Source: Nepenthes gracilis
Lineage: Eukaryota > Streptophyta > Magnoliopsida > Caryophyllales > Nepenthaceae
Reading direction: 5' to 3'
Assembly: GCA_033239525.1 (NCBI GenBank)
Contig: BSYO01000014.1
Span: forward strand, 5,064,536 to 5,128,535
DNA length: 64,000 nucleotides
The position numbers were made by a program, and so were the translations under genes. Positions 21,453-31,684 of this stretch are shown here, in pieces. The notes beneath the pieces were generated by a model, which saw only the letters and a program-made list of their open reading frames with translations, searched no databases and had not been told where the DNA came from. The first letter of the stretch is position 1. Each line of letters begins with the position of its first letter.

Positions 21453-23534
21453 ATGGCCGATCTTTCGGGGGTTCTCCCTGACCCGCTCTCGGACCTCGGC
21501 TCCCTTGGTCTTCCTTCTCTTTCGTCTTCCTCTCTGCAATCGAAGCGACTGGACGCGAATGATTTCCCGAAGCTGAGGCGGTCGGTCGTATCCCTATCAT
21601 CGGCCCCCGATGCTCCTATTTTGTCCTCCCTGAAATCCAAAGGTCTCCGAAAAGACCTTGCGAACGAAGATTTTGTTCCTCCTTCTAGGTCGGCATTCAG
21701 CCAGAAGAACGCGGCCGGCAAGCTGTCAAAAATTTCTTCTTGGTCTCGTTCTTCCCAGAGTAGGAGTTTACGCTCCTTTGAACCTCTAAAATACTTCCCT
21801 CCCCTTTCTACCGGTGGTATCGACCCCTTCCTTTCTCCTCCGGAGGATGTCACTCAGCAGTGCCGGGAGTTCTGGGGTTACACTCTGGTTGGGTTTTTCG
21901 TCGAAAAGCCTCTACACTTCCTGGCTGTTAGATCCATTGCTCGAAGTATTTGGGATAAATATGGGATTAATCATGTTGCTACAAACGGTAAAGGTTTCTT
22001 CTTTTTCATTTTTGATTCTGAAGCTCATCTGTCAGCTTGCTTGGAGCACGGCGCTTGGTTTTTCCGGAAAAATCCCTTATTTCTTAAGAGATGGACTCCA
22101 GGCATGATTCTGGAACAGGAATTCCTTAAGTCCGTTCCTGTCTGGATTAGCCTACTTCATCTTCCATTTGAATTTTGGACCCCACTTGGGTTGAGTTGGA
22201 TTGCAAGTCGAGTGGGGCGTCCTCTATGCCTTGATCCTCATACAGCTCGTATGGAGTATTTGCATGCTGCACGAATTTGCATGGAGGTGGGTAGGGATGT
22301 CATTCTCTCTGATAAAATTAGGATATCAGCTGGAGCCGAGTTGTCTCAATTGACAGCTGAGGTGGAGATAATCTATCATTGGAAGCCTAATGGCTGCTTG
22401 AGTACCTGCAATTCCAAACAGAGCTGCTCTGTGTTGGTGGCAGAGGATTCAAAGCTCCAACAGAATTCTTCTTCTCTGCCTCTGAAATCTGGTAGCGTTG
22501 CGGATGGTCTTATCTTGCCTGAGAATGACGTGAAGATGAGGCACGTTTCTGCTCCCTTTTCAGGGCCTAGCTCTGGCACTGTTGGTGTTACTGCTGACTC
22601 GAAGGAGGAGGCGTTTGCCATCAACTATCCACTGTTAATGGAGGTGAAAAGCGGCTGTGCTGTGCAATCAGCCCCAGCTTCTGACAATTCTGAGGGTGTG
22701 GAGAAGTTCTCTACCCTGCTGGATTTGTCTGGAAGGGTTGTGGGAAATGAGGCTGGTTCACCTCTGTTGATAATGGATTGCTGTGTAGTTGGGTGCAGTT
22801 TGCCCGACTCTGAATTGTATGTTGGCCCCCATGCTGATGACCTTGCTGATGCCCCTGGCATCTCAAATGATGATTCTGTGGATCCGGTTGAAGCTGCTAC
22901 TGTGTCTGGGGTTGTACCCAGTGTAAAGGATGATGAGGATTCTTTCTCGAAATCCACTCTGCAGATCCCAGTGCCTCTGCATGCTGTTGGTGTCCCTGCT
23001 GAGTTCCCTGAGGTGGACTATGTAGTGAAGCCATCTTGTGAACCCCTCTATGCTGATGTCGCTCTCCCTGTGGTGGCAGGCTTTGCATCAAAGTTGCCCC
23101 CTGTCGCCTCACCTGCTCAGTGTGCTCCTGGTCCGTCCGCTGAGATTGATCCCGATATTACTCCTGATTCTATCTCTCGGATTGTTCGGAAACATTGTTT
23201 GATTCAGTCTGATCCAGCTGGACGTATTACTTCTACCTCATGTGAGCCTTTGGAGGTCAACCGTCAAGTTTGTTCGGCTGTGGACTCTGCTGAAGCAATG
23301 CCTCCCAATGAATCTGGGCATGATTCTGTTCAGGCTTTGTCCATTGTGTACCCGGATTATGGTGCTGAGGACTCTACTGTAGTGACCCGTGCCTTCTCGG
23401 CAGCATTCCATTTGGAGTCTCCTGCCCGATGGAATGAGGATGAACTATTTGCTAGGCAGGCTATCAATGGGTGGCAACGAATGGCCAGGCGGCGAAATTC
23501 TGCACCCAAGAAAGCCCGTTCTCGTCAACCATGA
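21453..23534 (+). CDS. Intact LINE-type ORF1 protein, 693 aa, without zinc knuckle
   Basis: I chose the ATG at 21453 (GCCGGCCATGGCCGAT), the position shared by the other ORF1 copies; the frame is open further upstream to 21330. The N-terminal ~135 residues are Ser/Pro/Leu-rich. A DUF4283-like domain covers roughly residues 137-285 (FWGYTLVGFFVEKPLHFLAV, GINHVATNGKGFFFF, FEFWTPLGLSWIASRVG, LDPHTARMEYLHAARICMEVG). Where other copies have a CCHC knuckle, the residues are GCLSTCNSKQSC, which does not fit C-x2-C-x4-H-x4-C. A long acidic, low-complexity region follows, then a conserved TPDSISRIVRKH motif and the basic tail FARQAINGWQRMARRRN to RSRQP. In autonomous LINEs ORF1 binds the RNA to form the RNP; whether this one does is inferred. 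No host gene is nearby. Confidence 0.85.
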   Translation: MADLSGVLPDPLSDLGSLGLPSLSSSSLQSKRLDANDFPKLRRSVVSLSSAPDAPILSSLKSKGLRKDLANEDFVPPSRSAFSQKNAAGKLSKISSWSRSSQSRSLRSFEPLKYFPPLSTGGIDPFLSPPEDVTQQCREFWGYTLVGFFVEKPLHFLAVRSIARSIWDKYGINHVATNGKGFFFFIFDSEAHLSACLEHGAWFFRKNPLFLKRWTPGMILEQEFLKSVPVWISLLHLPFEFWTPLGLSWIASRVGRPLCLDPHTARMEYLHAARICMEVGRDVILSDKIRISAGAELSQLTAEVEIIYHWKPNGCLSTCNSKQSCSVLVAEDSKLQQNSSSLPLKSGSVADGLILPENDVKMRHVSAPFSGPSSGTVGVTADSKEEAFAINYPLLMEVKSGCAVQSAPASDNSEGVEKFSTLLDLSGRVVGNEAGSPLLIMDCCVVGCSLPDSELYVGPHADDLADAPGISNDDSVDPVEAATVSGVVPSVKDDEDSFSKSTLQIPVPLHAVGVPAEFPEVDYVVKPSCEPLYADVALPVVAGFASKLPPVASPAQCAPGPSAEIDPDITPDSISRIVRKHCLIQSDPAGRITSTSCEPLEVNRQVCSAVDSAEAMPPNESGHDSVQALSIVYPDYGAEDSTVVTRAFSAAFHLESPARWNEDELFARQAINGWQRMARRRNSAPKKARSRQP

Positions 23535-24243
23535 ATTCCTGCAGCAGTTAGATCGAGTGTGGTATTTGGTTTTTACCAATGCCAACGCTTACGGTAGCTT
23601 ATGGTTTGGTGTGGAACATTAGGCCATGGATGCTGGTTTCATTTGGTTCGTATGAGCCAATGGTGGATGGCTGCGAATTTTGCTGGATTGAATTGGCAGC
23701 TGCTGTTGGGTGTAGTGATAGGTAGCTACTGGATTTGTAAATTGCAGTCTTCTGGTTCTGACTCTCCAGGTGGGGCTGAAAAGGCCCACGACTGGGATGA
23801 TCAGCGGATTCAGTTGAGTGCACTGGCGCTGCTGCTGTGTGGTCTCAGACCATCACTTTGGTTCGGTTGCTGCTGTGGCTCAGCTTTGAGGAGCTGGATT
23901 GGGTTCTTGCTACACCTTGCTGTTGAAAGTGTAGATGATGATGTGTAGACCTCTTCGTAGATGCTGCTGGAATGTAGCAGGGTTGCTGAATTGTGGTGAA
24001 TGCTGTCCTGCTGGTATATGATTGTTCTGATCTGCTTGGCAGTTTCAGCAGAATTTTTGGAATGCCTTGCTGTTTTGTTGGAGGTGGCAGTTCATGTGCT
24101 GGGGTCTGGGTTGGCAGATTTGCTTCCCCTTGCTGAAGCGTTTATCTCTTGCTGGATCATAAATTCTGGGTTTTTCAATTTGCGGCTGCTGCAGCCTTTG
24201 GTGTTAGTATTTTGGGCTCACCTGCTGAGAGAGCTGTTGATGA

Positions 24244-24637
24244 GCTCGTGGACTTTGCTGACTAAGGCCGCCGATTGGGACTGGAGGCCGGAAGGGCTTT
24301 GAAACCGGTTTGACTTGCCGACTTGGAAAGTCATCTGCCGTTTTTGGTCTTGCGCCTCAATTGCCGATTTCGAATTCTGGCCGGTTTGGCTTTACTGTGT
24401 TCAATTGCCGATTTGCTCGTGGATTTTGCACGGATTTTGAGCTCGTGGATTATGCTGACTGAGGCTGCCGATTGGGGCTGGAGGCCGGAAGGGCTTTGAA
24501 ACCGGTTTGGCTTGCCGACTTGGTATGTCATCTGCCATTTTTGGTCTTGCGCCTCAATTGCCGATTTCGAATTCTGGCCGGTTTGGCTTTATTGTGTTCA
24601 ATTGCCAGTTTCATCTGCCGTTGTCAAATTTGGCTGG
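24244..24637 (+). repeat. 197-bp tandem duplication in the 3'UTR
   Basis: Unit 1 (24244-24440) and unit 2 (24441 onward) share GCTCGTGGA, the block GCCGGAAGGGCTTTGAAACC and CAATTGCCGATTTCGAATTC, with few differences until about 24612. The motif TTGCCGATTT recurs within and after them to about 24790. Confidence 0.85.
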
Positions 24638-25239
24638 TTTGACTTTTCTGTGGCTGAGTACAATTGCCGTTTTCAATACGGTCCTCAATTGCCAGCCTGT
24701 GGCCGATTTCATTTGCCAATATCAATGTCGGTTTGATGTTGTAACTCATATGCCGAGTTGGATTCGATATTGCCGGTCTAGATTTGGGCCGAAGTGGCTG
24801 ATGTGCTGTGCTCCAGTGATTTGGATGCAGTTGTCGGATTGGCTGCTTCCCCCTTGATGCTGTGTTTGTGAAGAATGACAGCATTCTCGTTGATCGTCTG
24901 TTCTTGTGTAACATTTGTCAGATTTGTCATTTCTGATGAATGTTGTCCTCCTGGAGGTTTTTTTGTACAAGTTGCCTCGGGGTATGCCCTAGCATTTTAT
25001 GTTTTATTTCCAAGTCAAATTACTTGGAGATAACACATAATTTTTGTAACTTATTTTTCTCCCTTTAATCCAAAATACTTGCTTACCAAAAAAAAAGCTA
25101 GCTAAGGTGAGGATTGGGAGATTATGCCTGTAGGGAGGATGTGCAAGCTTGGCTGGCCAATCTGCTGACTTTGACTGTTTTACGAGGCATTTTGGCCCTG
25201 CTGGCTATGTGATGATCAAATTCCTGTGGTCTTCTAACT

Positions 25240-26211
25240 AAAGACCCGAATTCAGCTTGGTCTTCATGGATCTACAAGAACAGACTCAAAGACCGGTGCA
25301 TTTGGACCATTAAAGTCCCGACGATAGCCCCTTGGAGCTGGCGCAAAATAATGAAACTACGGCCTTTTATGAGAGCATACTCTGTCAAGGACATTGGGGA
25401 TGGTTCTGACACTTTCCTCTGGCACGATAACTGGCACCCCCTTGGCCCCCTGAGTGAGGTGAGCACTGACCGTACTCGCCTTGTCTCGGGTTTGCATTGG
25501 GATGTTAAGGTCGATGCTATAATCAGGGACAACAGATGGGACTGGCCTAACCATTTCGACACTAATGTCTCCCACCTTGCCATGAATATGCCGAAAAACC
25601 CTCCTCGAAGCAATCAAAAAGACTCTTTGAGATGGTCCGAGAATGTCCATGGCAAATTCTCGACTAAGTCCGCTTACATTCTCATCCATCCTCCTAAACC
25701 ACGGGTTATTTGGGCTCAATTGGTGTGGGGACCGTCCCATATTCCTTCTCATGCATTTACCCTATGGCTTGCTATTAAGGGGAGACTGAATACCATTGAC
25801 CGCCTCCATTATATCCCAAACCTCTCACCCAAATGCATTCTCTGCAACATAGGAGATGAAGACCTCGAGCATCTGTTTTTCTCTTGCCCATTTTCCAGAG
25901 CTCTATGGACTAAAGTTCAAAGACATTCAGGTATTCATTGGCCCCATCCAGAGTGGTATCAAAATATACTTTGGGCTGCCTCTATGTGGAAAGGGAAAAG
26001 CCTTCAGGTCGTATCTAAGCGATTATCTTTGGCCGCCACGGTTTACTTCATATGGAAGGAACGCAATAACCGAATTTTCTAAAAATCACCTCCCCAAGAC
26101 TTCTCCCATATATTCTCTTTGGTGGTCAATGTTGTGAGGCTTAAACTATTGACCATCTCGGTGCCTGATAGGGATGGTTCTAGGCCGTTTCGGATTCGGT
26201 GGGGTTTATAA
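25240..26211 (+). pseudogene. LINE ORF2 C-terminal fragment with zf-RVT
   Basis: One open frame encodes the ORF2 C-terminal region: WSWRKIMKLRPF, DTFLWHDNWHPLGPL, LRWSENVHGKFSTKSAY, then the zf-RVT domain with WGPSHIPSHAFTLWLAIKGRLNT, CILCN and EHLFFSCPF, and VYFIWKERNNRIF. A TAA at 26080-26082 replaces a codon that is open in sister copies; the family stop is at 26209-26211 (GGTTTATAA). RT and endonuclease are absent. The high similarity to 50278-51030 suggests a recent common source. Confidence 0.9.
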
Positions 26212-26555
26212 TAATAATAAAAAAAATGTTAAATTCGTATAAGCTGCCAGCCTTGCCCTCCGGCTGTCCTTATCTGGATGATTCTGGCGCACTTGGATAT
26301 TGTCGTTTTCCCTTCTTGGAGCTTGTCTTTTAGAGTTTATTGGTTTGACTGATTCTCCTGAGGGGTTGGTTTCGGTTTTGTTTTATTAGCCCATGCTTTT
26401 TCGTTGCATGGTTTTTCCTTCGAAAATGGTTTCACCGTTTTCCTTCCCCCCCCCCCCCTAAAAAAAAAAATGGGTGGGTTTTGTTCTCTTCACTGTCCGG
26501 TGCCCTAGCATGAGGTTACTCTTCTTTGCTTTGATAGTGGTTGTTGCCTATCGGG

Positions 26556-26733
26556 ATTGGCCTGGTGGTTAAACACACGGAAGTGTGCCTCCCCCACCAG
26601 GTTCGATTCCCCCGCGGAAGCACCAAAGTGGTACTGTGCCTCCCACAAAATCCCGCAAGGTGTTTCTGGGTTATGGGGCCGCGAGTGCGGTGGGGCCAGT
26701 CACTATAAAAAGCTTACCCTTAATACAGTTTTG
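26556..26733 (+). mobile_element. tRNA-derived SINE at the 5' end of an ORF1 element
   Basis: The head has an A-box-like TGGCCTGGTGG and a B box GGTTCGATTCC (26600-26610), the internal Pol III promoter arrangement of tRNA-derived SINEs. The body (GTGGTACTGTGCCTCCCA, GGGTTATGGGGCCGCGAGTG, CACTATAAAAAGCTTAC) is shared with the two SINEs at 55639-56003. It ends at ACAGTTTTGC, directly joined to LINE sequence without a poly(A). Confidence 0.85.
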
Positions 26734-26808
26734 CTCTCTTCTCTCCTGAAATTCAAATTCGAATTTCCTCCTGACATCCGTTCGGCTCCGGCGACTCCGA
26801 CGCCGGCC

Positions 26809-29123
26809 ATGGCCGGACCATTGGGGGCTCCCCAAGTTCCGCCCTCGGACCTCGATTCCCATGGTTCTCCTGTTCCGTCTCTTCCTCTTCAGTCAGTGAA
26901 GGAGCAGTCTATCTCGAGTGTTTTTCCGCCTCTTCCCGTAAACTCTCTCGCCACTCCTAATGGCCCTGACGCCGGCTTTTTATCACAGATTAAGGGCTTG
27001 GATGCTGACTTTTGTATTCCTCCGGTGACGGTTTCCCCTTCTTGCCCCCCAGACGGTTCCGCTGTTCCCTGCTGTGGCTCACCACGATCGGGAGCTAAGG
27101 ACTTCAGCTCTCCTGTGTCGCATGCGAAGAATAACGCGGCCAAGGTATCTTCTAATACCTTCTTAACGTCTGCAACTGTAAATGGTAACACAAAATCCTG
27201 GGCTCAAGTTGCTGTGGATAAGGGTTTTCGTTCATTTGCCTCCCTTAAATATTTCCCTCCTTGTGCTGGGTCTGATTTCGATAGCCCGCTATCACCTCCT
27301 GATGAGGTTGTGCAGCAATGCTCAGATATCTGGGGTGCCACCTTGGTGGGCTTCTTCCCTGGAAAGCATCCCCATTTTTTGGCGGTCAATTCCATCGCAA
27401 GGAGAGTTTGGACGCGATTTGGATTGCGTCACATTGCTGTCAATGAAAAAGGTTTTTACTTTTTTCAATTTGACTCTGTGTCTCAAATGGAGGATTGTTT
27501 GGCTCGTGGCCCCTGGGCCTTCAAGAAATCTCCTATTTTCCTCAAGAGATGGTATCCGGGTTTGACTCTAGATCAGGAATCTCTCACGTCCTTCCCTGTT
27601 TGGATATCATTGACAAATGTGCCAATTGAATTTTGGACTCCATTGGGTTTAAGTTGGATCGCTAGTAGGGTTGGCAAACCAATCCTGTGTGATCCCCATA
27701 CTGCAATGATGGATCGGGTTCATGTGGCTAGAATGTGTGTTGAGATGAAAAAGGATGATCCTCAACCAGCTAAAATCAAAATTCTATTGGGTGCTGCAAC
27801 TTCCTCCAAGCTGATGGAGGTTGATGTGGCCTATCACTCTGTTCCTGGTAGATTAAAGAAGCCTTCAGCTCTGCCTAAGGCCCCGGATCCTGCTGCTGAT
27901 GTGGGTGGGTGTTCGTCCATAAAACCCATCCCTGTTCAGGTTGCATCTCTTGATGCAGGGTCCTCTGTCAGGAAAGTTGATTCTTCTTCTGTTAGTGGTA
28001 TGTTTGCTTTGGATCAGCAGACGTGTAGCCCTGGCACTGATGATTGCTCAGCACGTGGGATGGTATCTTCAATGCCGGCCCATCTAATTGATTCTAGTCC
28101 TATTCAGACAACCTATGTTGCGTGCTCCTCAGGATCAGCTGGAGATGTTTATGAGGATGATGGGGCTCTTTCTGGGTCCATGAATGATGAGCTTGCTACT
28201 GTTGTCACTAACACTGATCACCCTATGTTGGATGAGGGTGCTCAGTTTGTGAATGATCATGCTGCCGGCTCTCCTCAACGGCCGTCACAATTGGGGCTGG
28301 TTCTTTGGGGACGCTCCAGGCTTCTATTACTGGATTGGTTGCCGTTTCGGATCACCATTTCCAGATAGATGGGTCAAATGGAGTAGCTAATTCAGATGAG
28401 TTTGGCCCAATTCCTGGGGTCGATGACTCTACTCCAGAGTCTATCGCGCGGATCACCCGCAAGTACTCCTTGGTTGAAGTTGTAGATGGTTCATTGATAA
28501 AGGCTCCATCTGAATTTCCTGATGTCAGCTCGAGCCCCTTGTCTGGCTGTCCGGCTGAGGGCTCTGAGGCTTCATTGCCAGGGGCAGTGCTGCCCTGTGA
28601 CTTGGAGAGTGGATTGGTCCATACTCTGACCAGGTCCCCTTCCAAACAGGAGCCTTGTAACCTGGTGTCCATTAGCCAGGTTGAAAGGCCTCCTGCAAGG
28701 GATTTGGCTCATGTGATGTGCCTAACTCCTGGGGTTGATGATTCTACACCGGAGTCTATTGCGCGGATCATTTGTAAATACTCCCAGGCTGCTGCTTCTC
28801 CCGGAATACGCCTTTATGATCCATCTGTTGATGGTTCTGTGGATCCAGCTGAACATGCTCATCGATCTAAGCCATGTCCGGTCCCTGTTACAGATTGCTC
28901 GGATGTGATTTCTAATCCTTTAGTGGCTGTTACCATGGATTCTGGCTGTAGTGTTGGTCCTGCTAAATCCTTTGCGAATCCTGTTGCTGGTGATGTGGAA
29001 TATGTTTATGACGATCGCCAACAATATGAGGATGAGCAATTTGCTAGGCAGGCTATAAATGGGTGGGAACGAGTGGCTGCTGAACGCCGACGGCGTAAAT
29101 CTGCCTCCAAGAAAGCCCGGTGA
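26809..29123 (+). pseudogene. LINE ORF1 with one frameshift, no zinc knuckle
   Basis: Starts at the family ATG (GCCGGCCATGGCCGGA). Ser/Pro-rich N-terminus, then the DUF4283-like domain (SPPDEVVQQCSDIWGATLVGFF, HFLAVNSIARRVW, GFYFFQFDS, WISLTNVPIEFWTPLGLSWIASRVG, DPHTAMMDRVHVARMCVEM). The expected CCHC position reads AYHSVPGRLKKPS and has no cysteines. The frame runs to 28368; a shift at about 28300 moves the rest to the frame ending at 29123. The C-terminal part contains a duplicated GVDDSTPESIARI motif (about 28414 and 28730) and ends with the basic FARQAINGWERVAAERRRRK and KKAR. Corrected length would be about 770 codons, longer than sister copies because of the duplication. Confidence 0.85.
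28414..28790 (+). repeat. Internal duplication in ORF1 (period about 316 bp)
   Basis: CTGGGGTCGATGACTCTACT at 28414 and CTGGGGTTGATGATTCTACA at 28730 start two similar blocks encoding GVDDSTPESIARI.RKYS-like sequence. Other ORF1 copies have this motif once (TPDSISRI, TPTSIKRI). Confidence 0.75.
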
Positions 29124-31684
29124 CCTCATTCCTGATATCTGCTGCAGTAGGTGCAGTACCTGGTTTTTTTGGGTTTGTGCTTGCTGGTGTGTTGCTGCTG
29201 TTTGGCTTATGCGAGCAGTAGTTGTGGCTGCAATTGGAATTGATCTTGTTGTTAGTGGGGTGTATTGTTGGCTGCTAATTGTTTCTGAACTTGCTATGAA
29301 GAGCAGCTACTGATGTAGGTGGTGATGTAAAGCCTTTCTATGCTGCTGTCACCGTATTGCCTCTTGTGATTGATACACTGCAGTGGTTGCTCTCGATGTA
29401 AGCTGTTGTCTAGTGTGGGTAGCTTCTGATGGTTGTACATGGAATCCTACCTGCTGTTGCTGAAGGACGCTGCTTTGCTGAGGCGACTCCTTGCTATCCA
29501 TTCTGTCCTGCTGCTGGGGCCCAGTGTTGCAATTCTTGGTTGCTGTATCCTCTTCTGCTGCAGATTGAAGACGAACGCAGGGTGCTGCTGAAATGGCCCA
29601 TGGTTGGCTTGAAGATCCCTTGGGCAGAATTACGGATGATGGTGGAGACACGTATCTTCTGTTGCCAACTTCAGTATCGGTTTTATATTGCGTGCTGATG
29701 CAGAAGCAGTAGCAAGGTTTGGTACTGCCTTGGATTGCAGTGATGAGCTGCTGAGCTGTTTTCTGCTGCTGCTGGTGCCTGCTAAAGATATCTCGTGCTG
29801 ATGTATTCAGTTGCATGCTAGATATCATAAATCCAATTTGTCTTGGATGCATGGATGTTCAACTGCTGGGCCCTTGCTCATGCTGATGGAAGCTGATCTG
29901 ATGGGAGCCCCTGGGAGGCTCGTGCCCTGCTGCGTGGTGCTTCTGAAGCATGGGGAGTAGAATGGTGTTGAAGCTGTGTTCAGTTTCCTACAGTGCCCTA
30001 AATGAACAATGTTGTAGTTGCTGTGTGGCATTGAGTAGGTGATGGTATTTTTGATGCCAGGGCTCCTTTCCTTTGCTGATTTTGGAAGGGCTGCTGGGCT
30101 AATTTGGGGCATAGGCAGTTTGTTGGCTGCCTCTAGTTGGTGTTCTGCTGATCCTGGTGAAGCTTGAATTCTTGTAGACTGGGCAATTGCCAGTTTGTCC
30201 AGCGCTGAAGCAAGATCCGGATGCACAGCAAGTGAAATGCCCAGGTGTTGCTTGCGTTGCACTGCAAGTTGCTCCTGTTAGGTTGATGATTGTGTGTCTG
30301 CTTATGTGTAACTTCAGATTACATATGTTGTTTTTTTGTTGAACGTTGTCCTCTTAGAGGCTTTTTGGTATTATCTGTTGTACCGTTTGCTCGGGATATG
30401 CCCTAACTTTTTATGTTTTAATTCCAAGTCAAAATACTTGGAGTTAAAATATAGTTTTTGTAATTTTTCTCCCTATAATCCAAAATACTTACTTATCAAA
30501 AAAAAAAAAAAGCCTATCGGGTGGATTGGGTTTCATGTGGTGGGTACTTTTGTGCTTGAACATGGTGTGGGGCTGCACTGGTGTTCTGGAGCTTCAGTGG
30601 CTGGTGTGCCTGTATGGGGTCTGTGGCAGCTGCTCTGTAGCTGCTAAAGTATCTGACTTGCACGGTCGTGGTTTTGGGATGTTTTTTTGGTTTGCAATAT
30701 TTAATCTGATGGCTGCTGTGTGGTTTACAATGTTGTTTGGGCTTGCCTCTAATGTTTTAACTCTGAGTGGGGGAGCTGTTTGTGGTTATAGTGGTTGGTT
30801 CGGCGAGTATACCTGACTGTGGTCTGGGGATGCTGCTATGTTGTAGACTTTCCATAGGAAGAGACCCTGTGCTTTGGATGTGCTATCCCTGACTGATTCT
30901 ACTGTGGTTGCTAACTATGTGAGCTTGTTGGTTGGTATGCTGTAGGGGTAGCTGGGCTGGCGAACTGTGGGGATTGATGTTCCTGCTGGCATGAGTAGGA
31001 TCTGACCTGCTGAGTAGCTTCAGGCGACTAATGCTGTACTGGTGTGAGAGTGATGTGCATGAGGCTGTCCCTGGTTTTTTGCTCTGTTGTAGTATCAGCA
31101 TGAGGAGTTTTAAATCCGGTGATGGAACAAGCTCTCTTTGCAGTGCTTCAGATGCAGTCCTGCTGTCCTCTTGGCTGATTATGGCTGACTGGCGTAGAAG
31201 TCAGGAAATGCTCTTATGTCCTATTTTAATGGTGTTGTTTCAGATGACTGGTCTCCTATAAATCAAATATGCTATAGCTGTATTATGGTGCATGTACAAA
31301 TTGGTAGCTGTAGTTCATCACCAGTTTTCCTGATTATTAAGCTGTGAGATGAGGCTGATTCTGAGCTAGCTAGTTTCCGAATGCTGTTTGTCTTGTTCCC
31401 CTGGATGCAATTGTTTTTGCTCACGGACCAAATTGGATTTAGGTGGATTGTATGTTGTTTTACCTTTGCTGACGCTATGGTATCTTCTGTCTTGCTGGGC
31501 GTGTGGGGAGGCATCAGCGCAGGTGGCCAGTGCCTGGCCTGTGGAAGACTGATACGGCTTTAGCTGCTGGGGCCGTGGCTCTAGTTGGGAGCGGCTGGTG
31601 GGAGGCCTGTTTTTGGCTGAAAATAATTTTCAATTGATGGGGCATGCTTACTGATGCTATCTGGATCCATCTGCTGCTACCTTC

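Larger units (their letters stand above)
21331..25096 (+). mobile_element. Complete ORF1-only LINE derivative with intact ORF1
   Basis: A 3,766-bp insert with the perfect 16-bp TSD GCTAGCTAAGGTGAGG (21315-21330 and 25097-25112). It contains, in order, the 5' palindrome AGAGAGATTCTCTCT, AAATTCGAAAT, an intact ORF1 (21453-23534), a 1.5-kb TGCTG-rich 3'UTR with a tandem duplication, and a complete tail (GCCTCGGGGTATGCCCTAGC, long hairpin, CTTGCTTACC, poly(A)). No endonuclease or RT sequence is present, and none was lost to nested DNA because the element is uninterrupted. This is the clearest member of the ORF1-only class. Confidence 0.9.
26556..30511 (+). mobile_element. SINE/ORF1 chimeric retrotransposon
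   Basis: A single unit bounded by the 10-bp TSD GCCTATCGGG (26546-26555 and 30512-30521). It starts with a tRNA-derived SINE (26556-26733), fused directly to a LINE 5' region lacking its first bases (CTCTCTTCTCTCCTG, AAATTCGAATTT). A frameshifted ORF1 (26809-29123), a 1.3-kb TGCTG-rich 3'UTR and a complete LINE tail (about 30350-30511, with CCTCTTAGAGG and the long hairpin) follow. Since the TSD lies outside the SINE, SINE and LINE parts appear to have moved together. No ORF2 is present. Confidence 0.8.

Noticed and set aside
21320..21853. Minus-strand frame of 177 codons
   Set aside because: Shadow of the intact ORF1 on the plus strand.
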